Shown: one piece after another, positions 39,288 to 48,707 of the stretch
Layout of the letters: every line of letters starts with the position of its first letter
Numbering within the stretch: the first letter of the stretch is position 1
Origin: Kocuria sp.
GTDB lineage: Bacteria; Actinomycetota; Actinomycetes; Actinomycetales; Micrococcaceae
NCBI RefSeq assembly: GCF_030538595.1
Contig: NZ_JAUNTS010000006.1
Location: 1-64,000, forward strand
DNA: 64,000 nt
Direction: 5' to 3'
Program-made: the position numbers and the translations under genes
Notes under the pieces: model-generated
Databases searched by the model: none
Told to the model about the DNA's origin: nothing
Seen by the model: the letters and a program-made list of their open reading frames with translations, nothing else

Positions 39288-40970
39288 TCAGTCGCGGGTC
39301 AGGCGGCGGTGGGTCACCCGCTTGGGGCGTGCCGCCTCCGGGCCCAGGCGCTCCACCTTGTTTTCCTCGTAGGACTCAAAGTTTCCTTCAAACCAGTACC
39401 AGTTGTCCGGATCCTCCTCGGTGCCCTCCCACGCCAGAATGTGAGTGGCCACTCTGTCCAGGAACCACCGGTCGTGAGAAATGACGACGGCGCAGCCTGG
39501 GAACTCCAGCAGCGCGTTCTCCAAGGAACCCAACGTTTCCACGTCAAGATCGTTGGTGGGCTCATCCAGCAGCAGCAAGTTGCCGCCCTGCTTCAACGTC
39601 AACGCCAAGTTCAGGCGGTTGCGCTCACCGCCGGAGAGCACACCGGCCTTCTTCTGCTGATCCGGGCCCTTGAAACCGAAAGCGGAAACATAGGCACGCG
39701 ATGGCATCTCCACCTGGCCCACGTTGATGAAGTCCAGACCGTCGGAGACCACCTGCCACAGGGACTTCTCCGGATCAATGTTCTCTCGGTTCTGATCCAC
39801 GTAGGAGATTTTCACGGAGTCGCCGACCTTCAGCTCGCCGCCGTCTTTCTCCTCCAGACCCACAATGGTCTTGAACAGCGTGGACTTACCCACACCGTTG
39901 GGGCCGATCACACCCACAATGCCGTTGCGCGGCAGCGTGAAGGAGAGATCGTCAATCAGCACGCGGTCGCCAAAGCCCTTGCGGAGATCTTTGGCCTCGA
40001 TCACCTGGTTGCCCAGACGCGGTCCCGGGGGAATCTGGATTTCCTCAAAGTCCAGCTTGCGGGTCTTCTCTGCCTCCGCAGCCATCTCTTCATAACGAGC
40101 CAAACGGGCTTTGGACTTTGCCTGACGTCCCTTGGCGTTGGAGCGCACCCAGTCGAGCTCGTCTTTCAGGCGCTTGGCCTGCTTGGCGTCCTTTTTGCCC
40201 TGAACTTCCATGCGCTTGGCCTTGGTGTCCAGGTAGGTGGAGTAGTTGCCTTCGTAGGGGTAGAGGCGGCCGCGGTCCACCTCACAGATCCATTCAGCCA
40301 CGTGGTCCAGGAAGTAGCGATCGTGAGTCACCGCCAACACGGCACCCGGGTAGGCAGCCAGATGCTGCTCCAACCACAACACGGATTCGGCATCCAGGTG
40401 GTTGGTGGGCTCATCCAACAGCAGCAGGTCCGGCTTTTCCAACAGCAGCTTGCACAGCGCCACACGACGGCGCTCACCACCGGAAAGGTTGGTCACTGGA
40501 GTGTCACCCGGGGGGCAACGCAGAGCGTCCATGGCCTGCTCCAGCTGGGAGTCCAAGTCCCACGCGTTTGCGGCATCAATGTCAGTCTGCAGGCTGCCCA
40601 TTTCCTCCATGAGGGCATCAAAATCTGCATCCGGCTGGGCCATTTCCTCAGAGATCTGGTTGAAGCGGTCCAGCTTGGTCTTGATCTCGCCAACGCCCTC
40701 TTCAACGTTGCCGCGTACGGTCTTTTCCTCATTCAACGGGGGTTCCTGCAGCAGGATGCCCACCGAGTAACCCGGGGACAGACGCGCCTCGCCGTTGGAA
40801 GGTTCGTCCAGTCCAGCCATGATTTTCAGAATCGTGGACTTACCGGCACCGTTGGGGCCGACCACGCCAATCTTGGCGCCCGGGTAGAACGACATGGTGA
40901 CGTCGTCCAGGATGAGTTTGTCGCCCACTTTTTTGCGGGCCTTGTTCATGGTGTAAATGAATTCCGCCAT
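39288..40970 (-). CDS. ettA: Energy-dependent translational throttle protein, ABC-F family
   Basis: This 560-residue soluble protein has two ABC domains and binds the ribosomal E site, tuning early translation to the ATP/ADP ratio. The Walker A motifs are GPNGAGKST and GPNGVGKST, the signatures LSGGERRRVALC and LSGGERNRLNLA, and both Walker B motifs read LLLLDEPTNHLD or LLLLDEPTNDLD. EttA-specific landmarks are the N-terminus MAEFIYTM and the arm domain rich in Lys/Glu. ATG 40970 is preferred over GTG 40976 because family members begin with MAEFIY. It lies just outside the island. Confidence 0.96.
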   Translation of the reverse strand: MAEFIYTMNKARKKVGDKLILDDVTMSFYPGAKIGVVGPNGAGKSTILKIMAGLDEPSNGEARLSPGYSVGILLQEPPLNEEKTVRGNVEEGVGEIKTKLDRFNQISEEMAQPDADFDALMEEMGSLQTDIDAANAWDLDSQLEQAMDALRCPPGDTPVTNLSGGERRRVALCKLLLEKPDLLLLDEPTNHLDAESVLWLEQHLAAYPGAVLAVTHDRYFLDHVAEWICEVDRGRLYPYEGNYSTYLDTKAKRMEVQGKKDAKQAKRLKDELDWVRSNAKGRQAKSKARLARYEEMAAEAEKTRKLDFEEIQIPPGPRLGNQVIEAKDLRKGFGDRVLIDDLSFTLPRNGIVGVIGPNGVGKSTLFKTIVGLEEKDGGELKVGDSVKISYVDQNRENIDPEKSLWQVVSDGLDFINVGQVEMPSRAYVSAFGFKGPDQQKKAGVLSGGERNRLNLALTLKQGGNLLLLDEPTNDLDVETLGSLENALLEFPGCAVVISHDRWFLDRVATHILAWEGTEEDPDNWYWFEGNFESYEENKVERLGPEAARPKRVTHRRLTRD

Positions 40971-41038
40971 GACCACCAGGCTACCTGCGGCCGCCGGTGC
41001 CCAGGCAATCCGCGCCGCCTACGCACCGGCGGTTTTCC

Positions 41039-41764
41039 TCACCGCGTAGAGGCGCTCATCACATCCGCCCCTTCCTCCGTATCCGCCTCAGACTCGTCCA
41101 GTTGAAACTCCACACGGGATTCCTGGTTCAGATCAGCAACTTCCCCCGGTTGCAGGCCCACTCCACCCGTCATGGAGTCGCGCTGCGGGGACCATCCGGT
41201 CATCCGATCGACGACGCCGCCCTCCCCCTCACCAAACACCTCACCGGTGTCCTGGTCGTAGGACACATCCGCTTCACCGTGGACACTGTCTGCATCGTAA
41301 GGCTGCGTGCGGGACTGGTGCTGGGCGTCGTCGTGATGATCTCTACTGTCCCTGGCATCCCGGGCTGCCGCGCTCTCCTGAGTGACCCCGTTGTTGCGGC
41401 CGCTACCAGCTCGGGTGTATTTGGCCGAGCCCAGGGCAAGATCCGGGCCCACTGATGTGGCTTCAATTTCTACGGTGAGGCGTTTGTGACCGGCGTTGTC
41501 CATCCACTCACGGATCTTCAGCCGCCCGTGGACCAAAACCGCGTCTCCCACGGCCAATGAGGCCGCCACGTTGTCCGCCAAGTACCGGTAGTTGGTGACC
41601 GTATACCAGTTGGTGGCACCGGCATCCACCCATTCTCCCTTGTCAACGTCGTACCTTCGGGAGGTTGAGGCAAGGCGGAAGTCTGAGACATGGATGTTGT
41701 TGAAGGTCTGGCGCAGTGAAGGCTGGGTGGCCACAAAACCGCGCACTGTGATCGTGTCAGTCAT
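41039..41764 (-). CDS. ssb: Single-stranded DNA-binding protein
   Basis: This 241-residue protein has an N-terminal OB fold (residues 1 to about 110) with SSB features such as FRLASTSRR and NWYTVTNYRYLADNVAASLAVGDAVLVHG in part. The remainder is acidic and disordered, ending in an Arg-containing tail rather than the classic DDDIPF tip. It therefore resembles the second, SsbB-like protein that lies next to ettA in many actinobacteria, not the primary replication SSB. It is transcribed towards ettA with a 68-nt gap. Confidence 0.85.
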   Translation of the reverse strand: MTDTITVRGFVATQPSLRQTFNNIHVSDFRLASTSRRYDVDKGEWVDAGATNWYTVTNYRYLADNVAASLAVGDAVLVHGRLKIREWMDNAGHKRLTVEIEATSVGPDLALGSAKYTRAGSGRNNGVTQESAAARDARDSRDHHDDAQHQSRTQPYDADSVHGEADVSYDQDTGEVFGEGEGGVVDRMTGWSPQRDSMTGGVGLQPGEVADLNQESRVEFQLDESEADTEEGADVMSASTR

Positions 41765-42003
41765 GAGTGCTCCTGATCAGAGGGCCGCACCGTGATGGCC
41801 GGCCGGTTGATCCCTGACCCGGGGCGGATCCCCGGAGGGTTCACCCCCACTGTGACGCGCCTGGTCATGGCCCCGCTGAGGATTCCCGACCAAATGGGCA
41901 CAACCACCAGGCACTCCAAAAACTTTCATCGCTGTGGAGGGTCCACTCCGGGAGTCAGGACGTCACAACGCAGTGCGGCGGGTTGGTTAGACTGTCTCGG
42001 TCA

Positions 42004-42076
42004 GCCTCGGTAGCTCAGTGGATAGAGCAGGAGCCTTCTAATCTCTTGGTCGGGGGTTCGACTCCCTCCCGGGGCG
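42004..42076 (+). tRNA. tRNA-Arg (anticodon TCT)
   Basis: The 73-nt gene has an acceptor stem GCCTCGG/CCGGGGC with one G-T pair, D arm GCTC/GAGC, anticodon loop CTTCTAA (anticodon TCT) and T loop TTCGACT. CCA is not encoded. The anticodon stem GGAGC/TCTCT contains a C-T mismatch next to the loop and a G-T pair at its base, so it is weaker than usual. Confidence 0.9.
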
Positions 42077-42081
42077 CTTTC

Positions 42082-42120
42082 ACCCCATCTGGCGCACGTT
42101 GCCCGTGCGCCAGATGGGGT
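42082..42120 (+). terminator. Hairpin after tRNA-Arg
   Basis: Perfect 17-bp arms (42082-42098 and 42104-42120) close a 5-nt loop, starting 5 nt after the tRNA. No T tract follows. The arms contain CCCATCTGG and its complement, which also occur in the gap after ppgK. Confidence 0.7.
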
Positions 42121-42247
42121 GTGCCGTGTCTCCCACGCTGTTCCATCTGTAGTCTTCCTCGGTGATTCCAGCGACTCGCAGCAGTGGCAGGGCAATTCGT
42201 ACACTTGGCAGCTTTGTTCGGGTCTCATCAGTGCCACACTGGAGCTC

Positions 42248-42832
42248 ATGGGACAGGATTCAGCCGCTCGCCTCCGCAAGATTCCGTCTTTGACGGGCAC
42301 AGCGCCCCCTCTTGACTTCAACCGCCTTCCATCCGATCCAGTCACCATGTTCTATTCGTGGCTGGATGCCGCACTGGCTGCGGGGGTGGCCGAACCTTTG
42401 GCCGCCATGCTGGCCACAGTTGACGACGACGGCGTCCCCGACTCTCGCACCCTTCTCCTGAAAGACGTGGATGAGCAAGGATGGGCCTTTGCGGGGCTGG
42501 CCTCCAGCCGAAAAGGTCAGCAGTTGGCACGCAACCCATCCGCGGCATTGAATCTCTGGTGGCAACCCATGGCAAGGGCAGTCAGGGTGCGGGGCATCGT
42601 GATGGAAGCGACTCCAGCAGAAAGTCATGCTGATTTGGCGGCTCGCAGCCCAGCCGCACAGGCTGATGTGCGCCCGAGTGACTGGCGATTGTGGCGGATT
42701 CGTCCCAACCGGGTTGAGTTCTGGCAGGACGCAACCGATCGGCGCCACATCCGCATCACGTACACCCGGGATTCGGAAGGGTGGACACTTGAGGAAGCCC
42801 CACCGGGTGGAGCGCAGGTTCAGCGGCCGTAG
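42248..42832 (+). CDS. pdxH: Pyridoxamine 5'-phosphate oxidase family protein
   Basis: This 194-residue FMN enzyme would oxidise pyridoxine or pyridoxamine 5'-phosphate to pyridoxal 5'-phosphate. SRTLLLKDVDEQGWAF, ASSRKGQQLARNPSAAL and RAVRVRGIVMEA follow the PdxH core in order, and VEFWQDATDRRHIRITYTR gives the C-terminal dimerisation segment. The protein is about 20 residues shorter than typical PdxH, mostly in the region after VRVRG, so the exact substrate is less certain. GGAG lies just upstream of ATG 42248. The 3' end overlaps the convergent glnE by 13 nt. Confidence 0.85.
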   Translation: MGQDSAARLRKIPSLTGTAPPLDFNRLPSDPVTMFYSWLDAALAAGVAEPLAAMLATVDDDGVPDSRTLLLKDVDEQGWAFAGLASSRKGQQLARNPSAALNLWWQPMARAVRVRGIVMEATPAESHADLAARSPAAQADVRPSDWRLWRIRPNRVEFWQDATDRRHIRITYTRDSEGWTLEEAPPGGAQVQRP

Positions 42833-45800
42833 AAGACTCGCTCGAACACGGCGCGGGCTTGCCGAGTGATGCGCAAGTAGTCATCTTCCAGAGCCCCGGC
42901 GTGGCCGGGCGGGTACCCGCACCAGCGAGCCACGGCTTCCATGTCCAGTCCAGCCTTGGGCAGAACATCTGAGGCCCGTCCCGTGCGCAGAACGTTGTAA
43001 TTGCGGATCTGCGTGCACAACCGCCAGGCACGGGCCAGGGCCTGCGCATCCGCTTCTTCCAACAGGTCTTCCTCCACGGCTGCTTGGAGGGTGCGCAACG
43101 TGCTGGTGGTGCGCAACGCGGGGTGATCGTGAGCATGTTGAAGCTGCAGCGTCTGCGCCAGCCACTCGACGTCGGACAGTCCACCCCGTCCCAGTTTCAA
43201 ATGGCGAGTGGGGTCGGCACCTCGTGGCAAACGTTCATTCTCCACACGGGCTTTCATCCGCCGGACGTCATTGAGCTGCTGCGCACTGAACTGCGCCGGG
43301 TACCGGTGGGGGTCAATGACCTCCGTGAAGTGGCGTGCCACCTTGTCCGAACCCGCCATGGGCAAAGCTCGGGTCAAAGCCTGGAACTCCCAGGTCTGCG
43401 CCCAACGGTCGTAATACTCGCGGTAGGACTCCACGGAACGCACCATGGCCCCCTGCTTGCCCTCCGGTCGAAGATCGTTGTCGATCTCCAGGGAGCGTTC
43501 AGCCACGATCACGGGATCACACGGGGACTTCAAGAGTTGCACCATCCGCTGAATCACGCGCAGTGCCTGGTCAGAAGCGCACTGCTGATGGTCGCCGTCG
43601 CTGGCCTCCGCAGCCAGAGCATCCGGTCCAGTGGGCAACGCGCCATCGTCCATTTCCTGATGCCCGTGGTCATGATCACCGGTACACGGCTGGAAGGCAT
43701 ACATGACATCAGCATCGGAGCCGTACCCGATCTCCCGGCCGCCCTGCCTCCCCATGGCCACCACCAGAACATCTGCCATGCAGCCGGACTCCTGGTGCAC
43801 GTAAATGTCGCGTTCGGCCACGTGCAACGCGCCCAAGATTGTGGCTCGGTCAATGTCAGACAGCGCCGCCACCACCGCATCAACATCCACCAGACCGCAG
43901 GCATCGGCCAGAGCAACCCGCAATCCCTCACGACGACGCAGCACCCGGATCATCCGGATGGCACCATCGGCATCGCTGTGGCGGCCCATTTGCGCCTGGA
44001 TCTCATTCCAGAGATGTTCAAAGCTGCGCGGCACAAGGTCGTCGTCGCGGCCCAACCACGCCACTGCTTCCGGCTGATTTTCCAAGGAATCCGTGATGTA
44101 CCGCGAAGAGGCCAAAATCTGACACAGACGCTCTGCGGCGGTGTTCGAGTCGCGCATCATGCGCAGGTACCACGGGGAACTTCCCAAAGCCTCGGAGACG
44201 CGACGGAAACCCAACAACCCGGCATCGGCATCCACCCCCCGGGCAATCCACTCCAGCAGCACCGGCAACAGGGTGCGCAAAATCTCCGCTCGGCGGCTCA
44301 CCCCCTTGGTGAGAGCTTCCAGATGCCGCTGCGCCGCACGCGGATCCCGGTACCCCAGGACTTCCAGGCGGTCGCGGACCTGCTCGTCACTGAGCTCCAC
44401 CCCATCCAACGGGGTGTGAGACAACGCTGCCAACAACGGCCGGTAGAAGATCTTTTCGTGCATTCCCCGCACGGATCGCTGCACCTGATGCCACTGCTCC
44501 ACCAGGGCATCACCGCGCATCCGCTGCTGAGCGTCCGGGGCCTGCATGGCCACCGCAATCACCGCAAGCTCATGGCTTTTGGTGGGCATGAGATGGGTGC
44601 GCCGCAACCGGAACAGCTGAATGCGGTGTTCCAGCAGTCGCAACCAGCGGTAATGGGCGCCGAACTGCTCTGCATCGCGCCGAGCAATGTAGCCGCAATC
44701 GGAAAGTGCCTGTAAGGAGTCAGTGGTGGACTGGGTTCGCACGCGGTCATCGCTGTGACCGTGAACCAGTTGCAAGAGTTGAACCGTGAACTCCACGTCA
44801 CGCAGGCCACCCGGTCCCAGTTTGATCTGACGTTCCCGCTCCTCAGCGGGGATGTTGTCTGTCACCCGACGCCGCATGGCCTGCACGGACTCCACGAATC
44901 CCTCGCGCTGGGAGGACTCCCAGACGAACGGGGTGATGGCTTCCGCATACTGGGACCCCAGCTCAGCATCTCCAGCCATGGGGCGGGCTTTGAGTAAAGC
45001 CTGGAACTCCCAGGACTTGGCCCACTTCTTGTAATACCGCACGTGGGAGGACACAGTCCGTGAGAGCGGGCCGTCTTTGCCTTCCGGGCGCAAGTTGGCG
45101 TCCAGTTCCCACAGCGGTGGCTCAGCAGAGGTTGCCATGATGGCGCGTGCCGTTCCGGAAGCCAGTTTGGCAGCGAGCACGGAGGCGCACTCCTCTTCTG
45201 CCATGGAGGTGGCAGCCGGTGCAGTCTGCGCGTCAGCTCCGGAGGAGGTACCGGGAATCTGCGCCAACAACTCGTGAACGTAGATCACGTCCACGTCTGA
45301 GATGTAGTTCAGCTCGCGGGCACCGCATTTGCCCATGCCGATCACGGCCAGACTGAGCCTGGGCAGCAGGGCGGATTCGGCGTCGTCAACGGTTTGGGCC
45401 AGCTCAGCGCGGGACACTGCAAGGGCCGCATCAATGGCGGCCGCTGCAAGATCGGCCAACTGACGCCCGACGGCGGGCACGTGGTCAACCGGGCTGATCG
45501 CACCAAGATCTCCCACGGCAATCCGGGTCAGCTCACGGCGGTATGCCACACGCAATGCCTGATAGGCCTGGTCCCCCGTGGCGGTGGCAACGGGCAACCG
45601 ATCGGAAGGTGTGGCCCCCACGGCCGCCAGCAGGTGATTGCGGAACTCGGTGGCGGGGATCTCCTGCGGCTCGGCCTCAAACGGATGTTTGACCAGATCA
45701 AGCTGATCCGGGTGACGGATCAGGAACTCCCCCAGCGCCTCGGAAGCTCCCAGCAACCGGACCAGTGGCGCGGCAGCCTCCGTGTCACCGGTGAGCACCT

Positions 45801-46041
45801 CCGCAGCAGACGGGTGGGCCTCAATCAAACGCACCAGCGAGCGCACTGCGGTGTCCGGGCTGGCGGCGTATTCCTCCAGCAGCTCCAGCAGAGCCCCCAG
45901 GTCGGCGGAGGCCAGTTCCGGGAACTGCAGCCAGCGCCGAGCCTGTTTGAGATCGGCAAAACCCACGTGGATGAGCTGCCCGTCGGTGAGGGTTTCCACG
46001 GTTTTGGGTTCCATCTGCTTGCCAAGCCCCGGGGGCACCAT
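42820..46041 (-). CDS. glnE: Bifunctional glutamine synthetase adenylyltransferase/deadenylase
   Basis: This 1073-residue enzyme attaches and removes AMP on adenylylatable glutamine synthetase, responding to nitrogen status. It has two nucleotidyltransferase domains: the N-terminal one with GKCGARELNYISDVDVIYVH (removal) and the C-terminal one with GRQGGREIGYGSDADVMYAF (addition), each followed by a GlnD/PII-type helical domain. ATG 46041 starts 1 nt after the glnA2 stop and keeps the pair coupled. ATG 46014 is an alternative. The neighbour is a glutamine synthetase of the non-adenylylated type, so the target is probably a glnA1 elsewhere. Confidence 0.95.
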   Translation of the reverse strand: MVPPGLGKQMEPKTVETLTDGQLIHVGFADLKQARRWLQFPELASADLGALLELLEEYAASPDTAVRSLVRLIEAHPSAAEVLTGDTEAAAPLVRLLGASEALGEFLIRHPDQLDLVKHPFEAEPQEIPATEFRNHLLAAVGATPSDRLPVATATGDQAYQALRVAYRRELTRIAVGDLGAISPVDHVPAVGRQLADLAAAAIDAALAVSRAELAQTVDDAESALLPRLSLAVIGMGKCGARELNYISDVDVIYVHELLAQIPGTSSGADAQTAPAATSMAEEECASVLAAKLASGTARAIMATSAEPPLWELDANLRPEGKDGPLSRTVSSHVRYYKKWAKSWEFQALLKARPMAGDAELGSQYAEAITPFVWESSQREGFVESVQAMRRRVTDNIPAEERERQIKLGPGGLRDVEFTVQLLQLVHGHSDDRVRTQSTTDSLQALSDCGYIARRDAEQFGAHYRWLRLLEHRIQLFRLRRTHLMPTKSHELAVIAVAMQAPDAQQRMRGDALVEQWHQVQRSVRGMHEKIFYRPLLAALSHTPLDGVELSDEQVRDRLEVLGYRDPRAAQRHLEALTKGVSRRAEILRTLLPVLLEWIARGVDADAGLLGFRRVSEALGSSPWYLRMMRDSNTAAERLCQILASSRYITDSLENQPEAVAWLGRDDDLVPRSFEHLWNEIQAQMGRHSDADGAIRMIRVLRRREGLRVALADACGLVDVDAVVAALSDIDRATILGALHVAERDIYVHQESGCMADVLVVAMGRQGGREIGYGSDADVMYAFQPCTGDHDHGHQEMDDGALPTGPDALAAEASDGDHQQCASDQALRVIQRMVQLLKSPCDPVIVAERSLEIDNDLRPEGKQGAMVRSVESYREYYDRWAQTWEFQALTRALPMAGSDKVARHFTEVIDPHRYPAQFSAQQLNDVRRMKARVENERLPRGADPTRHLKLGRGGLSDVEWLAQTLQLQHAHDHPALRTTSTLRTLQAAVEEDLLEEADAQALARAWRLCTQIRNYNVLRTGRASDVLPKAGLDMEAVARWCGYPPGHAGALEDDYLRITRQARAVFERVFYGR

Positions 46042-46042
46042 C

Positions 46043-47386
46043 TCAGAGCAAACCCAGGTTGGATTGCAGTTCGTGGCGGGTGACCACCGTGCGGTAGCTC
46101 TCCCATTCGGCACGTTTGTTGCGCATCAAGTGGGTGAAGACCTGTTCGCCCAGAAGATCTGCCATGAACTCAGAGTTTTCCGCTGCCCGGATGGCATCAT
46201 GCAGGCTGGCAGGCATGGGTTCGTGGCCGGCCACCTGCCGTTCGGCTGAACTCATGGAAGCCAGGTCATCGGATTCCACGGCGGGGAGTTCGTATTCCCC
46301 TTCCACGCCCTTCAAGCCCGCGGCCATGATGGCGGCGTAGGCCAAGTACGGGTTGGCCGCTGAATCCAGCCCTCGGTATTCAATCCGGGCGGACTGCACC
46401 TTGTCCGGCTTGTAGAGCGGCACCCGCACCAGTGCGGAGCGGTTGTTGTGTCCCCAGGAGATGTAGGACGGAGCTTCGGCACCGGACCACAGGCGCTTGT
46501 AGGAGTTCACGAACTGGTTGGTCACAATGGCCATTTCAGCGGCGTGCCGCAGCACCCCGGCAATGAAATGCCCCGCGATCTTGGACAGTTGGAACTCCGC
46601 GCCAGCCTCAAAGAACGCGTTGGTGTCCCCCTCGAAGAGGGAGAAATGGGTGTGCATGCCCGAGCCCGGGTGGTTGGAAAACGGCTTGGGCATGAACGTG
46701 GCGTAGGAGCCGTGTTCCAGTGCGGTCTCCCGCACCACGGTGCGGAACGTCATGATGTTGTCCGCGGTCTGCAGGGGGTCCGCGTAGCGCAGGTCAATTT
46801 CGTTCTGACCGGGTCCGGCTTCATGGTGAGAGAACTCAACAGAGATGCCCACGTCTTCCAGAGTCAGCACCACGTCACGGCGGAAGTTCTGCACCACCCC
46901 ACCCGGGGTGTGGTCAAAGTAGCCTTCGCGGTCCACCGGCACGGGTTCATCCGTCACCCGGTCCAGTTCCGGGGATTTCAGGAGGTAGAACTCGATCTCC
47001 GGGGAGGTGTAGCAGGTCAACCCATTGGCTGCGGCCCTCTCCAAAACACGTTTGAGCACACCGCGCGGATCAGCCATGGACGGTTGTCCTTCCGGCGTCA
47101 GGATGTCGCAGAACATCCGCGCCGTGGGCTGATCTTCACCGCGCCAGGGCAGCAATTGAAACGTGGAGGGGTCCGGCTGCAACAGCATGTCGGATTCAGT
47201 CACCCGGGACAGACCCTCAATGGAGGAGCCGTCAAACCCCAGGCCCTCCTCAAAAGCGCTTTCCACCTCCGCCGGGGCCAACGCGACGGACTTCAAGGTT
47301 CCCGTGACATCCGTGAACCACATCCGTACAAAACGAACATCACGCTCTTCAATGGTGCGCAGCACAAATTCTTGCTGACGGTCCAT
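46043..47386 (-). CDS. glnA2: Glutamine synthetase, type I alpha (GlnA2)
   Basis: This 447-residue ATP-dependent ligase has GFDGSSIEGLSRVTESDM, the ligand-binding HHEAGPGQNEIDLRY and GSGMHTHFSLFEGD in order. Its length and the absence of the NLYDLPPEE adenylylation site place it in the GSI-alpha group. In mycobacteria GlnA2 is likewise encoded next to glnE. In Streptomyces a GlnA2 acts on polyamines, so glutamine is not the only possible product. ATG 47386 has GAGGAG 7 nt upstream; longer frames are not conserved. Confidence 0.92.
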   Translation of the reverse strand: MDRQQEFVLRTIEERDVRFVRMWFTDVTGTLKSVALAPAEVESAFEEGLGFDGSSIEGLSRVTESDMLLQPDPSTFQLLPWRGEDQPTARMFCDILTPEGQPSMADPRGVLKRVLERAAANGLTCYTSPEIEFYLLKSPELDRVTDEPVPVDREGYFDHTPGGVVQNFRRDVVLTLEDVGISVEFSHHEAGPGQNEIDLRYADPLQTADNIMTFRTVVRETALEHGSYATFMPKPFSNHPGSGMHTHFSLFEGDTNAFFEAGAEFQLSKIAGHFIAGVLRHAAEMAIVTNQFVNSYKRLWSGAEAPSYISWGHNNRSALVRVPLYKPDKVQSARIEYRGLDSAANPYLAYAAIMAAGLKGVEGEYELPAVESDDLASMSSAERQVAGHEPMPASLHDAIRAAENSEFMADLLGEQVFTHLMRNKRAEWESYRTVVTRHELQSNLGLL

Positions 47387-47690
47387 GGACAACTCCTCAC
47401 ACCGGTACTGACTCTTTGAGACCACCCTATCTTCCGGCTCACACACAGCAGGCTGCGCGGAAACCCCGGCGGAAGGTTTTACGCACTGCTTACACGGGCG
47501 GGAATGCGTTGTACACACAGTCAGCGGTTTCTCCGAGGGCAGCTGGCCGGAGCCGTCCAGCCACCACCCACAGTCCGGTCACCCACTAGATCCGGCCGCA
47601 CGGCACTGTCCGGCCACGCTGCACACCTCCCGCCACCCTGCTCCCTCCAACCACGCTGGAACGTGCCCTGCGCGCCGATAGGCTGGGACC
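47387..47690. other. Divergent promoter region glnA2/panB
   Basis: This 304-nt gap separates divergent starts and must hold promoters for both genes. I see no RNA gene or large repeat. I looked for a GlnR-type site (GTnAC-n6-GAAAC) and found nothing convincing. Confidence 0.5.
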
Positions 47691-48536
47691 ATGAGCAACA
47701 CCTCCCCCGCAGCGGATCAGTCTGCCTTCCAGCTGTCCGCCATCAAACGAGTGCGCACTCACCACTTGGCCCAGGCCAAGGACACCGGCGAGCGCTTCAC
47801 CATGCTGACCAGCTACGACTTCATGACTGCCGAGCTCTTTGACGCCGCAGGCGTGGACACCCTTCTGGTCGGGGATTCGGCCAGCGCGACGGTACTGGGC
47901 AATGCGTCGTCGTTGCCGATCACGGTGGAGGAACTGCTGCCCATGTGCCGCGCAGTGGCGGCCGGTGCCTCCCGCGCGCTGGTGATCGTGGATCTGCCGT
48001 TCGGTTCCTACGAAGAATCCCCGGAGCATGCCGTTCGCACCGCAGTGCGGTTCATGAAAGAAGGAGGGGCACACGCCGTCAAGATTGAGGCGGATGCCAG
48101 CACAGCGCATCACGTGGCGGCTGTGGTCCGGGCCGGAATCCCGGTGATCGGCCACGTGGGTTTCACCCCGCAGTCAGAGCATGCCCTGGGCGGCTACCGC
48201 ATCCAAGGCCGTGGTGCCGCGGCGCAGAAAGTCCTGGACGACGCCCTGGCGCTGGAAGCCGCCGGAGCCTTTGCCATCCTCATGGAGATGGTGCCGGCAG
48301 AAACGGCGGCCGCTGTGGATCAGGCGCTGGGCGTCCCCACCATCGGCATTGGCGCCGGCGCCGTCACCACCGGACAGGTCCTGGTCTGGCAGGATGCGCT
48401 GGGTCTCAACGGGGGGCGCGTGGCCAAATTCGTCAAGCAGTACGCGGACCTTCGCGCCGTCATGAGCCAGGGCGTGACGCAGTACATCCGCGAGGTCAAG
48501 GACGGCACCTTTCCCACGCAGGAACACACCTACTGA
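47691..48536 (+). CDS. panB: 3-methyl-2-oxobutanoate hydroxymethyltransferase
   Basis: This 281-residue enzyme transfers a hydroxymethyl group from 5,10-methylene-THF to ketoisovalerate, the first committed step to pantothenate and CoA. MLTSYDFMTAELFDAAGVD, LLVGDSASATVLGN, HAVKIEADAS, PVIGHVGFTPQS and ILMEMVPAE are family motifs in the right order. It is a single gene, followed by a strong hairpin. No panC or panD is nearby. Confidence 0.95.
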   Translation: MSNTSPAADQSAFQLSAIKRVRTHHLAQAKDTGERFTMLTSYDFMTAELFDAAGVDTLLVGDSASATVLGNASSLPITVEELLPMCRAVAAGASRALVIVDLPFGSYEESPEHAVRTAVRFMKEGGAHAVKIEADASTAHHVAAVVRAGIPVIGHVGFTPQSEHALGGYRIQGRGAAAQKVLDDALALEAAGAFAILMEMVPAETAAAVDQALGVPTIGIGAGAVTTGQVLVWQDALGLNGGRVAKFVKQYADLRAVMSQGVTQYIREVKDGTFPTQEHTY

Positions 48537-48575
48537 GGTGCGCTGAAAGCGCTGAGCTGTCCCAGCAACCCGTCT

Positions 48576-48639
48576 CCACCACTACGACGACGGCGCAGCG
48601 CACCTCCGTGGGTGTGCTGCGCCGTCGTCGTGGTGGTGG
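48576..48639. terminator. Strong hairpin after panB
   Basis: Arms of 24 bp (48576-48599 and 48616-48639) pair with one G-T type mismatch around a 16-nt loop. The element lies between convergent panB and the small protein gene. Each arm carries one copy of GACGACGGCG or its complement. No T tract is present. Confidence 0.7.
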
Positions 48640-48707
48640 TAGCGGCGGTGGCGGATGATCTAGACGTTCAAGTCGATCTCAACCGGGCACGCTGGTGCTG
48701 ATGCTGT

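Noticed and set aside
39309-41105. Open frame of 598 codons on the plus strand
   Set aside because: It lies fully antisense to ettA. The His/Gln/Val-rich translation is the typical reverse reading of a high-GC gene.
43084-44715. Open frame of 543 codons on the plus strand
   Set aside because: It is antisense to glnE, which has clear motifs over the same stretch.
47387-47690. GlnR box upstream of glnA2
   Set aside because: The best candidate near 47480-47500 fits the consensus poorly, so I do not list it.
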